64,000 nucleotides of DNA from Roseiconus nitratireducens (lineage in GTDB: Bacteria; Planctomycetota; Planctomycetia; Pirellulales; Pirellulaceae). The stretch covers positions 186,001 through 250,000 of the forward strand of contig NZ_VWOX01000006.1 in assembly GCF_008629675.1 (NCBI RefSeq), written 5' to 3'. Each line of letters begins with the position of its first letter. Position 1 is the first letter of the stretch. Of this stretch, positions 43,201 through 51,920 are shown piece by piece. Made by a program: the position numbers and the translations under genes. The notes below the pieces were generated by a model. The model was not told the origin of the DNA. It was given only the letters and a program-made list of their open reading frames with translations, and did not search any database.

Positions 43201-43334
43201 TGCGCGGCGGCGGCGGACCTCCCGGCGGAGGCGACGGGCCTCCCGGTGGCTTTGGCGGCGGGCGTCCCGGCGGATTCGGTGGCTTTCCTGGTGGCGGTCG
43301 CGGCGGACAGCGCGGCGGCGGGCGGGGACGCTAG
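40263..43334 (+). CDS. Secretin N-domain repeat protein, no pore domain
   Basis: A 1023-residue exported protein. The signal peptide h-region is ITGFLVLLMLGTCPVLFA. An Ala/Glu/Pro-rich linker with AAEAP repeats follows. An STN-like domain (FTGASWKDVLDWLATEGDLSLQI, about residues 145-220) comes next, then several secretin N (NolW-type) modules such as VFPLGSMTPDEAKEQL, YRGAEELLQTARPLL and FQLKRIDPAQALLTI. The C-terminus is Gly-rich (PPGGGDGPPGGFGGGRPGG). No secretin beta-barrel signature is seen. The gspE- and gspF-like genes follow on the same strand. The start at 40263 gives the signal peptide; the open frame upstream to 39990 is not needed. Confidence 0.85.
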   Translation: MRFPYQSLFGSAPRHTAYGKVTQVTSVRTSGIGSRRSITGFLVLLMLGTCPVLFAQESTPETAADATPAAEAPAAEAPAAEAPADDPLPADSESSASETREGDAPQAGDATSNQPIGEARGEDVTPDEAARILLDELDRPNEEMLRFNFTGASWKDVLDWLATEGDLSLQIDRYPTGSISFVDRTRLYSVSEALDLLNRLLLDRGYALVRRGRMLFLVDLEVENADKLISELAELVMPEDLEYRSKSDIVTSVFPLGSMTPDEAKEQLPQLVGPWGRVVVLDSARQAKVTERAEKLLAIREVIQQSAQQVHEIKLQYRGAEELLQTARPLLGLEAGENSNDDIRISIGLYGDRIYATGLPSKISILENLVSKADQPLESSGDTDETEVVRPIFQSHNVRVADPATVFEVLQTLLQDEPGTRVAIDPSTNAIIALATPTVHQQIDEVINKMEGSGENFEVFQLKRIDPAQALLTINKYFGVTEENPTGPIVDGDPNTGKLWVRGSSDEITQIKRLLDELDGSSATGVLSGKVRTLPISGKQADDVLRQLQLFWRMTGRENAIRVVTPGGEMQNNGIRERRIYREPSRGETESEPESVPTGAGDLDASRYQPRKDYYLTQAPVPTAAEAEATTDPTAATAASRDILIQVTPGGLRIASDDTEALDELEDLLSQLAGPSTTQDELPTIFWLKYIKADVAADLIASVLGGIESGGSLTDTLTEGFGGGMLGGLMGLAGGGGGGDSSSAKSILTTTGSVNIVPDLRLNALFVQANAIDLQLIEMVLEKIDREESPENIELTSTPRMIPVLHQDAAAVAKVVKEVFADRMAQAEQNQGGGGRGGQPSPQEFIAALRGGGRGGRGGGGNDGAKSERTKITVSVDTQSNSLVVSAPPQDFEDIRLLVEALDEGGKVNEVTTMVVPIPGTVNANSMFQALEAVLGKKAETKSDSSSNSNSEDRGRGSGNENASDAADEFRRRIEAFRAMRGGGGPPGGGDGPPGGFGGGRPGGFGGFPGGGRGGQRGGGRGR

Positions 43335-43540
43335 CCGATCGCTCAACCGCGACGCGGCTGGAATAGAAGCTGACGCGCCATGACGACGCGACTCGGCCTT
43401 CAGGACCGCATCACAGGGCTCCGTCCATAAGCCCTGTTCGTGAGGTCGTGTTCGTGAAGGCCCTGGCGGTGAGCTTCGTCCACGGGATCCGCTACATTGG
43501 AAAACCGCATTCCCCATTTTGAAACGCTGGTAGAGAAACC

Positions 43541-45241
43541 ATGATCATGCACGCCGGAGAAATCCTTCGCCGACGAGGGTTGCTGAGTGATCAGCAGTTG
43601 GCCGATAGTCGCGAGACCGATTCGTCCAGCGTGGTTCAAGCCGCCATCGAAAAAGGCTTCATCGACGAACGCGAGGCCCTTGAGGCGCTGGCGGAAGAGG
43701 TTGGCCTGGAATTCGTCGACCTGCGTGAGACCGAGGTCGATTTGGCGGCCCTGGAAGGGTTTCCGCAACGCTTGATCTATCGCCAGTCCCTGTTCCCGAT
43801 CCGGTTTCAAGACGGTTCGATTGTCGTCGCGACACCGGATCCGCTGGACCTGTATCCCCTGGACGAGGCCAGTGCGGCGACCGGCAAGAACATCATCCCG
43901 GTCGTCGCCCAGCGCGGCGAGATCGCCCGGCTGATGAAACGCCACCTGGGCGTGGGGAGTGAAACCGTCGAAGGGTTGATGGCTGCGGCCAGCGATGACA
44001 GCGACGAACTGGAGTTGCTGGAGGAACTGGAAACCGATGGCAGCGAACTGAGCGAGATGGCTCAGGAGGCTTCGGTCGTCCGACTGGTCAACGAAATCCT
44101 CCTGGAAGCGATCGAGGTGCGGGCCAGCGACATTCACATCGAATCCCAGGCACACGGATTGGAAGTCCGTTACCGAATCGACGGCATCCTGCATCGCCAA
44201 CCGACGCCGCCCGAAATCAATCGCTTTCAAGCTGCGATCATCAGCCGTTTGAAAATCATGGCAAGGTTAAACATTGCCGAAAAGCGATTGCCCCAAGACG
44301 GCCGGATCAAGCTTCGGGTTCATGGTCGCGAAGTGGATATCCGGTTGAGTGTCATCCCGATGATCCACGGCGAGGGCCTGGTGATGCGGGTGCTGGACAA
44401 GTCGGCGATGGTGTTCGACCTGCAAAAGCTGGGAATGTCCCCCGACATCTATCGGACCTTCAGCCAGCTGATCGAACTGCCGCACGGAATCATTCTGGTC
44501 ACCGGCCCGACCGGTAGTGGTAAGACGACGACGCTTTACAGCAGCCTGTTGCAGATCCGCAGCGAGGCCACCAAGATCATCACCACGGAAGATCCCGTCG
44601 AATACCAATTGGATGGGATCAACCAGATTCAGGTCCACTCCAAAATCGGATTCACGTTCGCCGCGTCGCTTCGCAGTATTCTGCGGCATGACCCGGACAT
44701 CGTGCTGGTCGGGGAAATTCGTGACTTGGAAACCGCCGAAAACGCGATCCAAGCATCACTGACCGGCCACCTGGTCTTCAGCACGTTGCACACCAACGAT
44801 GCCTCCGGAGCCTTTACCCGGTTGGGTGACATGGGGGTCGAACCCTTCCTGGTCGCGGGAACCGTTGAAGGCGTGATGGCCCAACGACTGCTGAGAAAGC
44901 TGTGTCCCCACTGCAAGGAAGCGTACGTTCCGGGCGATGACGACGTCCCCAAGGATTTTCCCTGGGACCGTACCGGCAAGGACATGAAGTGGTATCGGCC
45001 CGTTGGCTGTCGCGAGTGTCGCAACTTGGGTTACGCCGGGCGGATGGGTATCTACGAATTGCTGGTCACCAACGACCGCATCCGCGAATTGGCCCAGGAA
45101 CGCGCCAGCAGCTGGGACATCCGCAAGGCCGCCGTGGAAACCGGGATGAGAACGCTGCGGATGGATGCTTGGGACAAAGTGATCGCCGGAATGACCAGCG
45201 TGGACGAAGTGCTTCGAGTCACCAAGGGAGAGGCATTGTAG
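43541..45241 (+). CDS. gspE: Type II secretion/type IV pilus assembly ATPase
   Basis: A 566-residue GspE/PilB family ATPase. The N-terminal MshEN/T2SSE_N-type region (GEILRRRGLLSDQQL, residues 5-120) precedes the ATPase: Walker A GPTGSGKTTT (about 323), the Asp box STLHTNDA, and Walker B DIVLVGEIRD (about 388). A zinc site is formed by CPHC and CREC (about 457-493), followed by GYAGRMGIYELL. The protein powers pilus or pseudopilus assembly from the cytoplasm. It lies between the secretin-like gene and gspF. ATG at 43541 or in-frame ATG at 43547. Confidence 0.93.
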   Translation: MIMHAGEILRRRGLLSDQQLADSRETDSSSVVQAAIEKGFIDEREALEALAEEVGLEFVDLRETEVDLAALEGFPQRLIYRQSLFPIRFQDGSIVVATPDPLDLYPLDEASAATGKNIIPVVAQRGEIARLMKRHLGVGSETVEGLMAAASDDSDELELLEELETDGSELSEMAQEASVVRLVNEILLEAIEVRASDIHIESQAHGLEVRYRIDGILHRQPTPPEINRFQAAIISRLKIMARLNIAEKRLPQDGRIKLRVHGREVDIRLSVIPMIHGEGLVMRVLDKSAMVFDLQKLGMSPDIYRTFSQLIELPHGIILVTGPTGSGKTTTLYSSLLQIRSEATKIITTEDPVEYQLDGINQIQVHSKIGFTFAASLRSILRHDPDIVLVGEIRDLETAENAIQASLTGHLVFSTLHTNDASGAFTRLGDMGVEPFLVAGTVEGVMAQRLLRKLCPHCKEAYVPGDDDVPKDFPWDRTGKDMKWYRPVGCRECRNLGYAGRMGIYELLVTNDRIRELAQERASSWDIRKAAVETGMRTLRMDAWDKVIAGMTSVDEVLRVTKGEAL

Positions 45242-45274
45242 GCCGCCGGTGAAGTCGACATCGCGGTCGTGCCC

Positions 45275-45298
45275 CGCCGAAGTCTTGCGTCTTCGGCG
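45275..45298 (+). repeat. Hairpin between gspE and gspF
   Basis: CGCCGAAG and CTTCGGCG form a perfect 8-bp stem with an 8-nt loop and no T-run. It sits in the 113-base gap and may modulate relative expression or act as a REP-like element. Confidence 0.5.
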
Positions 45299-45354
45299 GC
45301 GTGATCGCCCGCTGACTCCATCGCCCCACCCGTTCTACCGCCAAGCCGAGCATT

Positions 45355-46566
45355 ATGCCGACCTTTGCATACACCGCCCGTGACATGTCGGGCAAGATTG
45401 TTACCGGATCAATTGAAGCGGCCAACGAGCGTGAGGTCGCCGCGATCCTCAGCGAAAAGTCGCTGTTCCCCTCCAAGGTCGCCGCGTCCTCTTCCTCCGG
45501 AACGCGATCATTGTTCGGAGGCCGGAAATCGGTGAGCGGCCAGATCATGGCGACCTTTTACGGCCAACTGGCTTCCCTGTTGCGCAGCGGGGTGCCCATG
45601 ATGCGTTCGCTGACGGTGCTGGGCGATCAGGCAACCAACCCGGTGCTCGGGGAAATCGTCAAAGAGATCCGGGGACGCGTCGAAGACGGGGAACCAATCG
45701 GAAACGCGATGGCGCGCTATCCGGGCGTGTTTTCCGACATGGCCGTCAACATGGTGCGTGCCGGAACCGAGGGCGGCTTCCTGGAGGACGCCTTGGAACG
45801 CGTCAGCACATTCACCGAGCTGCAGGAAGATCTGAAAGGGCGAACGATCAGCGCTTTGGCCTACCCGGTCTTTTTGTTTTCCGTCGGCTCGCTGGTGATC
45901 AGCGGGTTGCTGGTGTTCTTCGTTCCGAAATTCGATGTGATGTTCGAGCGGTTGCGTCAGAAAGGCGAAATGCCCGCGTACACCGAAGCTCTGCTCAGCT
46001 TCAGCACCATCCTGCAAAGCTATGGCTGGCTGCTGTTGTTGATCGCGGCGATCGTCGCGGTGGTCCTCAAGGTTCAACTGTCCAGCGACAAGGGCAAGCA
46101 AGTGCTGGACAAGATCAAGCTGCGGATCCCCGTCCTGGGCGATATCCTGATGAACCTTGCCGTGGCCCGGTTCTGTCGCGTTCTGGGAACGCTGCTTGGC
46201 AACGGCGTGCCGATCCTGCGGTCGCTGGAAATCAGCCGATCGGCCGCCGCCAATCGGCTGCTCAGTCAGTCGATCGCGGATGCCACCGACAACATCCGCG
46301 GCGGTGAATCCCTTGCCCAGCCGTTGCGCACCTCGGGATACTTTCCACCTTCGGTCGTGGAAATGATCAGCGTCGGCGAAGAGAGTAATTCGCTGGAAAA
46401 GGTTTTGCCCGAGATCGCGGACTCGCTGGAGAAACGTACGTTTCGACGACTGGACCTGTTTGTCCGACTGCTCGAGCCGATGATGTTGCTGGTGATGGCG
46501 TTCCTGGTGCTGGCCGTCGTGCTTGCACTGCTCGTTCCCGTTCTCAAAAGCAGCACAAGCCTGTAG
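45355..46566 (+). CDS. gspF: Type II secretion/type IV pilus inner-membrane platform protein
   Basis: A 403-residue GspF/PilC protein. It starts PTFAYTARDMSGKIVTGSI, the usual family opening. Two GspF domains each carry the pattern FYGQLASLLRSGVPMMRSL / FCRVLGTLLGNGVPILRSLE. Membrane segments lie near residues 180-200, 220-245 and 375-400. It anchors the assembly ATPase in the inner membrane. The gene follows gspE with a hairpin between them. Confidence 0.94.
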   Translation: MPTFAYTARDMSGKIVTGSIEAANEREVAAILSEKSLFPSKVAASSSSGTRSLFGGRKSVSGQIMATFYGQLASLLRSGVPMMRSLTVLGDQATNPVLGEIVKEIRGRVEDGEPIGNAMARYPGVFSDMAVNMVRAGTEGGFLEDALERVSTFTELQEDLKGRTISALAYPVFLFSVGSLVISGLLVFFVPKFDVMFERLRQKGEMPAYTEALLSFSTILQSYGWLLLLIAAIVAVVLKVQLSSDKGKQVLDKIKLRIPVLGDILMNLAVARFCRVLGTLLGNGVPILRSLEISRSAAANRLLSQSIADATDNIRGGESLAQPLRTSGYFPPSVVEMISVGEESNSLEKVLPEIADSLEKRTFRRLDLFVRLLEPMMLLVMAFLVLAVVLALLVPVLKSSTSL

Positions 46567-46649
46567 TGACGTCGCCGGCCGCGGTGTTGTGGCCGCAGCC
46601 AAACGGCGCCCGGCACGGTAGAATGTTCGCCAACCCCAAAGGCGAATTC

Positions 46650-47528
46650 ATGCCAAAATCCGTGCCCAACCAACCGCTCGACAACCTGGATCAGTGGGAA
46701 GACGACCTGCTGCGTCGCTACCCCGAAGGTTCATCGGCGCTGCGAGAAAGTCAAAAGTCGGCGACGGAGTTCCGTAACTACGAATCCGACACCCGACCGG
46801 GCGTGCGGGAGTTCTATCGGCTGAACCATCGTTTTCAAACGCACGCGTTTGTGACTGAAAAGCGTCGTGAGTACCTTTCGCTTCAGAAGCGTACGATGGG
46901 GATTTGGGAGGCGATGGAGTTCCTGAACACGCTGGTCGATGAGAGTGATCCCGACACCGATCTGTCTCAGATCGAGCACTTGATGCAAACCGCCGAGTCG
47001 ATTCGTGCTGATGGACACCCACGGTGGTTCATCCTCACCGGATTGATTCACGACCTGGGAAAGATTCTCTGCCTATTCGGCGAACCCCAATGGGCAGTGG
47101 TTGGAGACACCTTTCCGGTCGGCTGCGCTTTCTCCGACAAGGTCGTTCTGCACGAGTTTTTCGACGACAACCCCGATCGCACCGATCCGCGGTTCAGCAC
47201 ACACCTGGGGATCTACGCGGCGGGGGCGGGTTTGGACAACGTGTTGATGTCATGGGGCCACGATGAATACCTTTATCACGTGGTCAAAAGCTTTCTTCCG
47301 GAAGAAGCCCTGTACATGATCCGTTATCATTCGTTCTATGCGGCCCACCGGGAAGGAGCTTACGACGAATTGATGAATGACCACGATCGAGCGATGTTCG
47401 CCTGGGTCCGCAAATTCAATCCCTATGACCTGTACACCAAAGGCCACCAACGTCCCGACGTCGACCGTTTGCGGCCGTACTACGAAGAACTGATTGCCGA
47501 GTTCTTTCCCACCGAACTGCGCTGGTGA
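46650..47528 (+). CDS. Myo-inositol oxygenase
   Basis: A 292-residue di-iron oxygenase that cleaves myo-inositol to D-glucuronate. The family signature is unusually clear: TAESIRADGHPRWFILTGLIHDLGK, GEPQWAVVGDTFPVGC, LMSWGHDEY, MIRYHSFY and YDLYTK. All six expected iron ligands are present: His110, His134, Asp135, His204, His227 and Asp260. The start at 46650 gives the shortest protein; an in-frame ATG at 46623 would add nine residues. No other inositol gene lies next to it, so the role here (glucuronate supply or inositol breakdown) is open. A repeat element begins nine bases after the stop. Confidence 0.93.
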   Translation: MPKSVPNQPLDNLDQWEDDLLRRYPEGSSALRESQKSATEFRNYESDTRPGVREFYRLNHRFQTHAFVTEKRREYLSLQKRTMGIWEAMEFLNTLVDESDPDTDLSQIEHLMQTAESIRADGHPRWFILTGLIHDLGKILCLFGEPQWAVVGDTFPVGCAFSDKVVLHEFFDDNPDRTDPRFSTHLGIYAAGAGLDNVLMSWGHDEYLYHVVKSFLPEEALYMIRYHSFYAAHREGAYDELMNDHDRAMFAWVRKFNPYDLYTKGHQRPDVDRLRPYYEELIAEFFPTELRW

Positions 47529-47536
47529 GCTTAACT

Positions 47537-47662
47537 TGACAGAGCCACTTTCAATCAAAAGAAGCGTGATTTGCCGTGCAATGAGCGGCAAGGCGCTAGC
47601 CGCCGGTCGATGCGAGAACATCCGCGGCTAGCGCCACGCGGCTTAAGCAAAGTGGCACTGCC
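47537..47662. repeat. Terminal-inverted-repeat intergenic element, family A, copy 1
   Basis: TGACAGAGCCACTTT on the left mirrors AAAGTGGCACTGCC on the right, with two mismatches against copy 2. Inside is a palindrome, GCGCTAGCCGC / GCGGCTAGCGC, and the shared core GCAATGAGCG. It begins nine bases after the myo-inositol oxygenase stop. The rest of the gap (to 47865) holds nothing recognisable. Confidence 0.75.
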
Positions 47663-47865
47663 TGGTTGGACTCGGCGCTTCCCACCCGCCCGTTGTCACG
47701 CCCCTTGCGCAGCTCCGCACGGCATCACCCCCGTCGTTGCATTGCCCTTCGCACGAAGATTCTCGCGATCCAATCCCGCCAAATACCTGACGCTTGCGAG
47801 TTTCCCCACCAGAAAACCGACTGCCGGTTTGAATTGCTATTCCCGACGCAGAAAGGCCCAACGTC

Positions 47866-49884
47866 ATGCCCCACCTCCATCCACGCACCACCGTACTCTT
47901 CGTGTTGCTGTTCGTCGCCTCCACTCTGGTCCCGGCTTCGCTTGCAATTGCCCAGCCCTGGCAAACACTCTATGGCGGACTCCGCAGCGAAGCATCCCGG
48001 GTCACCAGTGAGTCGCTTGACGTCCCTTTGACCGAGGATCATTGGGAGGCAACCGAACAGGAACGCCGCGAAAAGTGGTTGGAGATGCTGGGACTTTCAC
48101 CGCTGCCCGAACGGTCGCCGTTGAAAGCCACCGTCACGGGCACCCTGGACCGTGGCGACTACATCGTCGAGAAACTTCACTTCCAAAGCCTTCCTGGCGC
48201 CTATGTCACCGGCAATCTTTACCGACCCGCGAAGCCGCCTCAGGAAAAGCTGCCGGCGGTGCTCTACCTTTGCGGCCACTCGCAAGGCAAGGTCAACCCC
48301 AGGTACCAGGCCCATCCACGCTGGTTCGCGCAACACGGCTACGTCTCGCTGGTGCTGGACCCGATCCAACTGGGCGAGATGCAAGGCTTCCACCATGGCA
48401 CGTATCGCGGCCAGCGATGGGACTGGCCCAGCCGCGGCTACACGCCCGCGGGCACCGAGGTCTGGAATGCGATCCGCGCCTTGGACTATTTGCAGACGCG
48501 ATCGGATGTCGACGGCGAGCGTCTTGGTGTCACGGGACTGAGCGGCGGTGGCGTGATCTCCTGGTGTCTCGGCGCAGCCGACGCACGCGTCAAAGTGGTT
48601 GTCCCGGTCTGCCAATCAGGAAGCATCCAGCAGGTGGTGACAGATCGCTCCACCGACGGACATTGCGATTGCGCCTTTTGGATCAACTACTACCAATGGT
48701 GCTGGCCGGATATCGGAGCGTTGATCGCGCCGCGCGCTCTGATGATTGCCTCAGGTTCCGAAGACATCCTGTGGCGACCCGACGGTTATCTGCAAACCGC
48801 CTATCGTCTTCGCCGGCAGTACGAACAGCTTGACGTGCCGGATCGCTTCGCGATGGTGCAGGACGTCTCGCGACACGGATACACACCAAAACTTCGTTTG
48901 GCCATTTTCACCTGGTTCAATACGCACCTGAAGAATGACCCGACCCCCGTGACCGAGGACATCACCGATTTCGTCGAACCCGAGGAGAACCTGTTGGTCT
49001 TTGGCGGAACCTTACCGTCCGAAGACCAAATGACGCGCGTCGACGAACTGCTGGTGAAGAACGCCGATATCCCCCAAATCAAAGACAAGTCCGATTGGCA
49101 GACCTATCAACGCACCGCGTTGCAGAAACTGAAACAAACGACCTTTCGACATTCGCTCTCAAATGATCCGCCCCATCGGCTGGAGTTCCGATCCGATGGC
49201 AGGGATCAGGTTCTGACCTACGGGTCGCAGATCTTTCAGTCCGTCGACGGGATGACGGTCACCGTCAAAACCACCCGGCCGATCGACAGCGAACAGAAAC
49301 TTCCGGTCTTGGCATTTGCCGTGCCCGAATCCGCGGAGAAAACGTTCGCCGGTGGAAGCGGTTCGCGGCCGTCCGTGGACGGTGCGATTTCCACCGCCGC
49401 CGTGGAAGTTCGCAACACCGGAGCCACGTCGGTGGGTCCGGGATATCTGTGGACGGCCCGCCGCAGCTACCCGCTGCTGGGCGAATCGCTCCCCGAGCGG
49501 CAGGTCGCCGATCTGCTTGCTGCCGTGAAGCTCATTCGCGAGGACCAGTCGACGTCATCGGTCTCGGTCTACGGCAAGGGCCCCACCGCAGCGCAGGCGA
49601 TCTACGCCGCGGTGTTGGATCCGGAAATCCGGGAAGTCGTGCTGAACCAGCCGCCGAAGTCGCACCGAGATCCGGAAACGGCGGAGTTCTTGGGGGTCCT
49701 GCGGGTCGGCGACCTGCCGCAAAACCTGGCCCTGGTCTTCCCCCGGCCGATCACGTTCATTGGCGAGATCCCCGAGCCCTATCGGTGGACCCAACGTCTT
49801 TACGAACGATTGGGCGCCGGCGATCGGATCCGAATTCTGCCGAGCGTCCGTCAGTGGCAACCCTCCCAAACCGAGCAGCCATAG
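47866..49884 (+). CDS. Secreted alpha/beta-hydrolase, acetyl-xylan-esterase/prolyl-oligopeptidase type
   Basis: A 672-residue protein with a signal peptide (VLFVLLFVASTLVPASLAIA). The alpha/beta-hydrolase core has the nucleophile elbow GLSGGG (Ser about 225), an acid residue in SGSEDILW and a His in SRHGYT. A GHSQG-like stretch sits earlier (about residue 140). The C-terminal half (about 400-670) is beta-rich, with no family recognised. Such enzymes in planctomycetes often act on polysaccharide esters, but the substrate cannot be told from sequence. Confidence 0.85.
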   Translation: MPHLHPRTTVLFVLLFVASTLVPASLAIAQPWQTLYGGLRSEASRVTSESLDVPLTEDHWEATEQERREKWLEMLGLSPLPERSPLKATVTGTLDRGDYIVEKLHFQSLPGAYVTGNLYRPAKPPQEKLPAVLYLCGHSQGKVNPRYQAHPRWFAQHGYVSLVLDPIQLGEMQGFHHGTYRGQRWDWPSRGYTPAGTEVWNAIRALDYLQTRSDVDGERLGVTGLSGGGVISWCLGAADARVKVVVPVCQSGSIQQVVTDRSTDGHCDCAFWINYYQWCWPDIGALIAPRALMIASGSEDILWRPDGYLQTAYRLRRQYEQLDVPDRFAMVQDVSRHGYTPKLRLAIFTWFNTHLKNDPTPVTEDITDFVEPEENLLVFGGTLPSEDQMTRVDELLVKNADIPQIKDKSDWQTYQRTALQKLKQTTFRHSLSNDPPHRLEFRSDGRDQVLTYGSQIFQSVDGMTVTVKTTRPIDSEQKLPVLAFAVPESAEKTFAGGSGSRPSVDGAISTAAVEVRNTGATSVGPGYLWTARRSYPLLGESLPERQVADLLAAVKLIREDQSTSSVSVYGKGPTAAQAIYAAVLDPEIREVVLNQPPKSHRDPETAEFLGVLRVGDLPQNLALVFPRPITFIGEIPEPYRWTQRLYERLGAGDRIRILPSVRQWQPSQTEQP

Positions 49885-49903
49885 CCGAACGGCGGTCGTC
49901 GCG

Positions 49904-50374
49904 TCAATTCTCGGCGAAGATCCGCACCAAATCCATCGACGAGACCAGACCGAGTAGTTTCTGTCCCTCGCCGACGATGGGAATGTGATGAATTTGGTGA
50001 ATGACCATCAATTTGGCGATCTCTTGAAGGGAATCCTTCTGTTTGGCGGTCACGACGCTGCCGCGCATCGCCGATGCGATGCTGGTTTCGGCTAAACGGG
50101 CTCGTGATTCCTCGCTCAACTTCGCGACCAACTTGGCGGTACTTGATTCATCTTCTTCCGGGACCTTCAACTCGTCACGAATCAGCCGCAACAGATCACT
50201 TCCGCTGATCAAGCCCTTCAAGAAGCCGCCCTCATCAACGACCGGCAGAGCCGAGACGTGATGGGTACACACCTTGTCAACCGCATCAAAAATCGTTTCG
50301 TTTTCTTGAACGGTGATCGGCTGGCGCTGCATGGCGCTGTGTGTCGGGACCGAATCGGCTTTTGCAGTATTCAT
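49904..50374 (-). CDS. Tandem CBS-domain protein
   Basis: A 156-residue protein made of two CBS domains: VCTHHVSALPVVDEGGFLKGLISGSDLL and LMVIHQIHHIPIVGEGQKLLGLVSSMDLV. CBS pairs bind adenosyl ligands such as AMP, ATP or c-di-AMP. The ATG at 50374 is preceded by GGAGAAAGCAAG; a longer frame upstream is an artefact. It converges with the esterase gene (19 bases apart) and is followed on the other side by the PAC2 gene in the same orientation. Confidence 0.9.
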   Translation of the reverse strand: MNTAKADSVPTHSAMQRQPITVQENETIFDAVDKVCTHHVSALPVVDEGGFLKGLISGSDLLRLIRDELKVPEEDESSTAKLVAKLSEESRARLAETSIASAMRGSVVTAKQKDSLQEIAKLMVIHQIHHIPIVGEGQKLLGLVSSMDLVRIFAEN

Positions 50375-50653
50375 CTTGCTTTCTCCGATGCAGACGAGGG
50401 GGTGGGGAAATGCGACGAAGCCCACGCGGGGAAAACGATCGTGCTGCGGCAGGTGGCGGAAGCGGTCAAACTCGCACAGCGCTCCGGTGCGACGATCCGG
50501 ACTCGCACACCGACCTAATTGAACACGCCGTTTTCGCGTCAAAAGATGCCGATTCTTCGTCATTCCCGCGCGGCTTCGTCGTCCGCATCCGAGATGGGCA
50601 AGTTCTATGCCGCAGCGACATCCCAGCGCGATGTCGTTCGCGTTCGCTCGCAT

Positions 50654-51604
50654 TCAATCGGAATCGCGGTGCTTGAACAGGTCCAAGAATCGGTCTTCGT
50701 AATCATTGAAGACGCCCAGCCGGTCCAATTCGTTTTTTAGCTCGTAAGCACGGCTGCGATCATTCTCGGCGGCCAGAAACAGGGATTCGATTCGCTGCTC
50801 GTCATCCTCCGAGAGCGCGGACTCCCCGCGCCACTGCTCACCCGGAAGCATGGATTCCTCGTCGCTGGGTTGTTCCGAATCGCCATGTTGCAACCGCCGA
50901 CGAACTTTCTCCAGCAGTTCCACCAACTGATGCTCGGTCGTCTCGGCATGGCCGGCCAATTCGGCGAAATCCAAATCGATTTGCGCCACCTTGGCAAACA
51001 CGCGGAGCACGGCCAGCGAAGATTTCGGGTACGGCATTTGCGCAAACAAGTGGGGCATTTCTCCTAGCAAACAAATCGCGGGCATGCCCTTCTCCGCTGC
51101 CGCGGCCAGTAAGATGCCGTTCAGTCCGCTGACATGGCCTTCGGTCAGCAGGTGCACGTCCTGGTCTTCGATTTCGTCCAACAGCGACTGTTCCGTCGCG
51201 GCTGCGAAAACGCGGGCGTCCTGGCCCGGCTGCATCTCGGTTGCCATCGCTGCGAAGGTGAACACACGCTCCACATCATGCTCGGCGGCAAACTCGATCA
51301 GTCGCTCGCAGAACGCATATTTCCCGCTGGATGGTTGTGCCTCGCCAATGAAGACGAGCACATCGCGACTGCCCTCGGGGGCTTTCCAGGCGAAAACGCG
51401 GTTACGTGGACGGTTGGGTTTCAGGATCAGCCCGTCCTTGACCAACGCGGCTTCGACATCGAACAAGCCTTCGCCAGAGAACTCCGCAATCTGCAACATG
51501 CCCAGCTTGGCCATCAGGTAGTATCCGGCGCCCGAGGCGACGTGCCCCATGCCCGGCCAGACGGCAATCATCCACGGTTTTTCCGGTTTTCTCGACTCGT
51601 TCAT
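50654..51604 (-). CDS. PAC2 family protein
   Basis: A 316-residue protein of the PAC2 (proteasome-assembling chaperone-like) family, seen from MIAVWPGMGHVASGAGYYLM, DVLVFIGEAQPSSGKY, MATEMQP and GHVSGLNGILLAAAAEKGMPAICLLGEMP. Bacterial members have unclear roles. The C-terminal 90 residues are acidic and helical. The start at 51604 is supported by GGGGAG about ten bases upstream. It lies upstream of the CBS gene on the same strand. Confidence 0.88.
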   Translation of the reverse strand: MNESRKPEKPWMIAVWPGMGHVASGAGYYLMAKLGMLQIAEFSGEGLFDVEAALVKDGLILKPNRPRNRVFAWKAPEGSRDVLVFIGEAQPSSGKYAFCERLIEFAAEHDVERVFTFAAMATEMQPGQDARVFAAATEQSLLDEIEDQDVHLLTEGHVSGLNGILLAAAAEKGMPAICLLGEMPHLFAQMPYPKSSLAVLRVFAKVAQIDLDFAELAGHAETTEHQLVELLEKVRRRLQHGDSEQPSDEESMLPGEQWRGESALSEDDEQRIESLFLAAENDRSRAYELKNELDRLGVFNDYEDRFLDLFKHRDSD

Positions 51605-51920
51605 GCTAATCACTCCCCGCATTGGCATCGCCAGACCCGGCCAAATTGGCGGCCCGACCGATACCATGGCAAATTGCAAAAACCGCGCCGCCGCTCCGGT
51701 GGTCGGGCAAGATTGAGATCTGGAGTGACGCCGTTGTCGCCTGTTCCGCTGACGTCAACCTGCGGAGTCAACGTCGCGGACGCACTTCGGTACGTTCGGA
51801 CGGAGGGGCCGCGGAAATGAACGCGCCAATCAGGCGCAATCAGTGGCGGACGGTCCGCCGATTGCATCACGCTAATGGAATGATTTGGCTGTCCCTTCCT
51901 TTCCCCGAGAGCCTGAATCC

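Noticed and set aside
45508..46602. A 364-residue minus-strand ORF
   Set aside because: It overlaps gspF completely; the composition (His, Gln, Arg-rich) is typical of a shadow frame.
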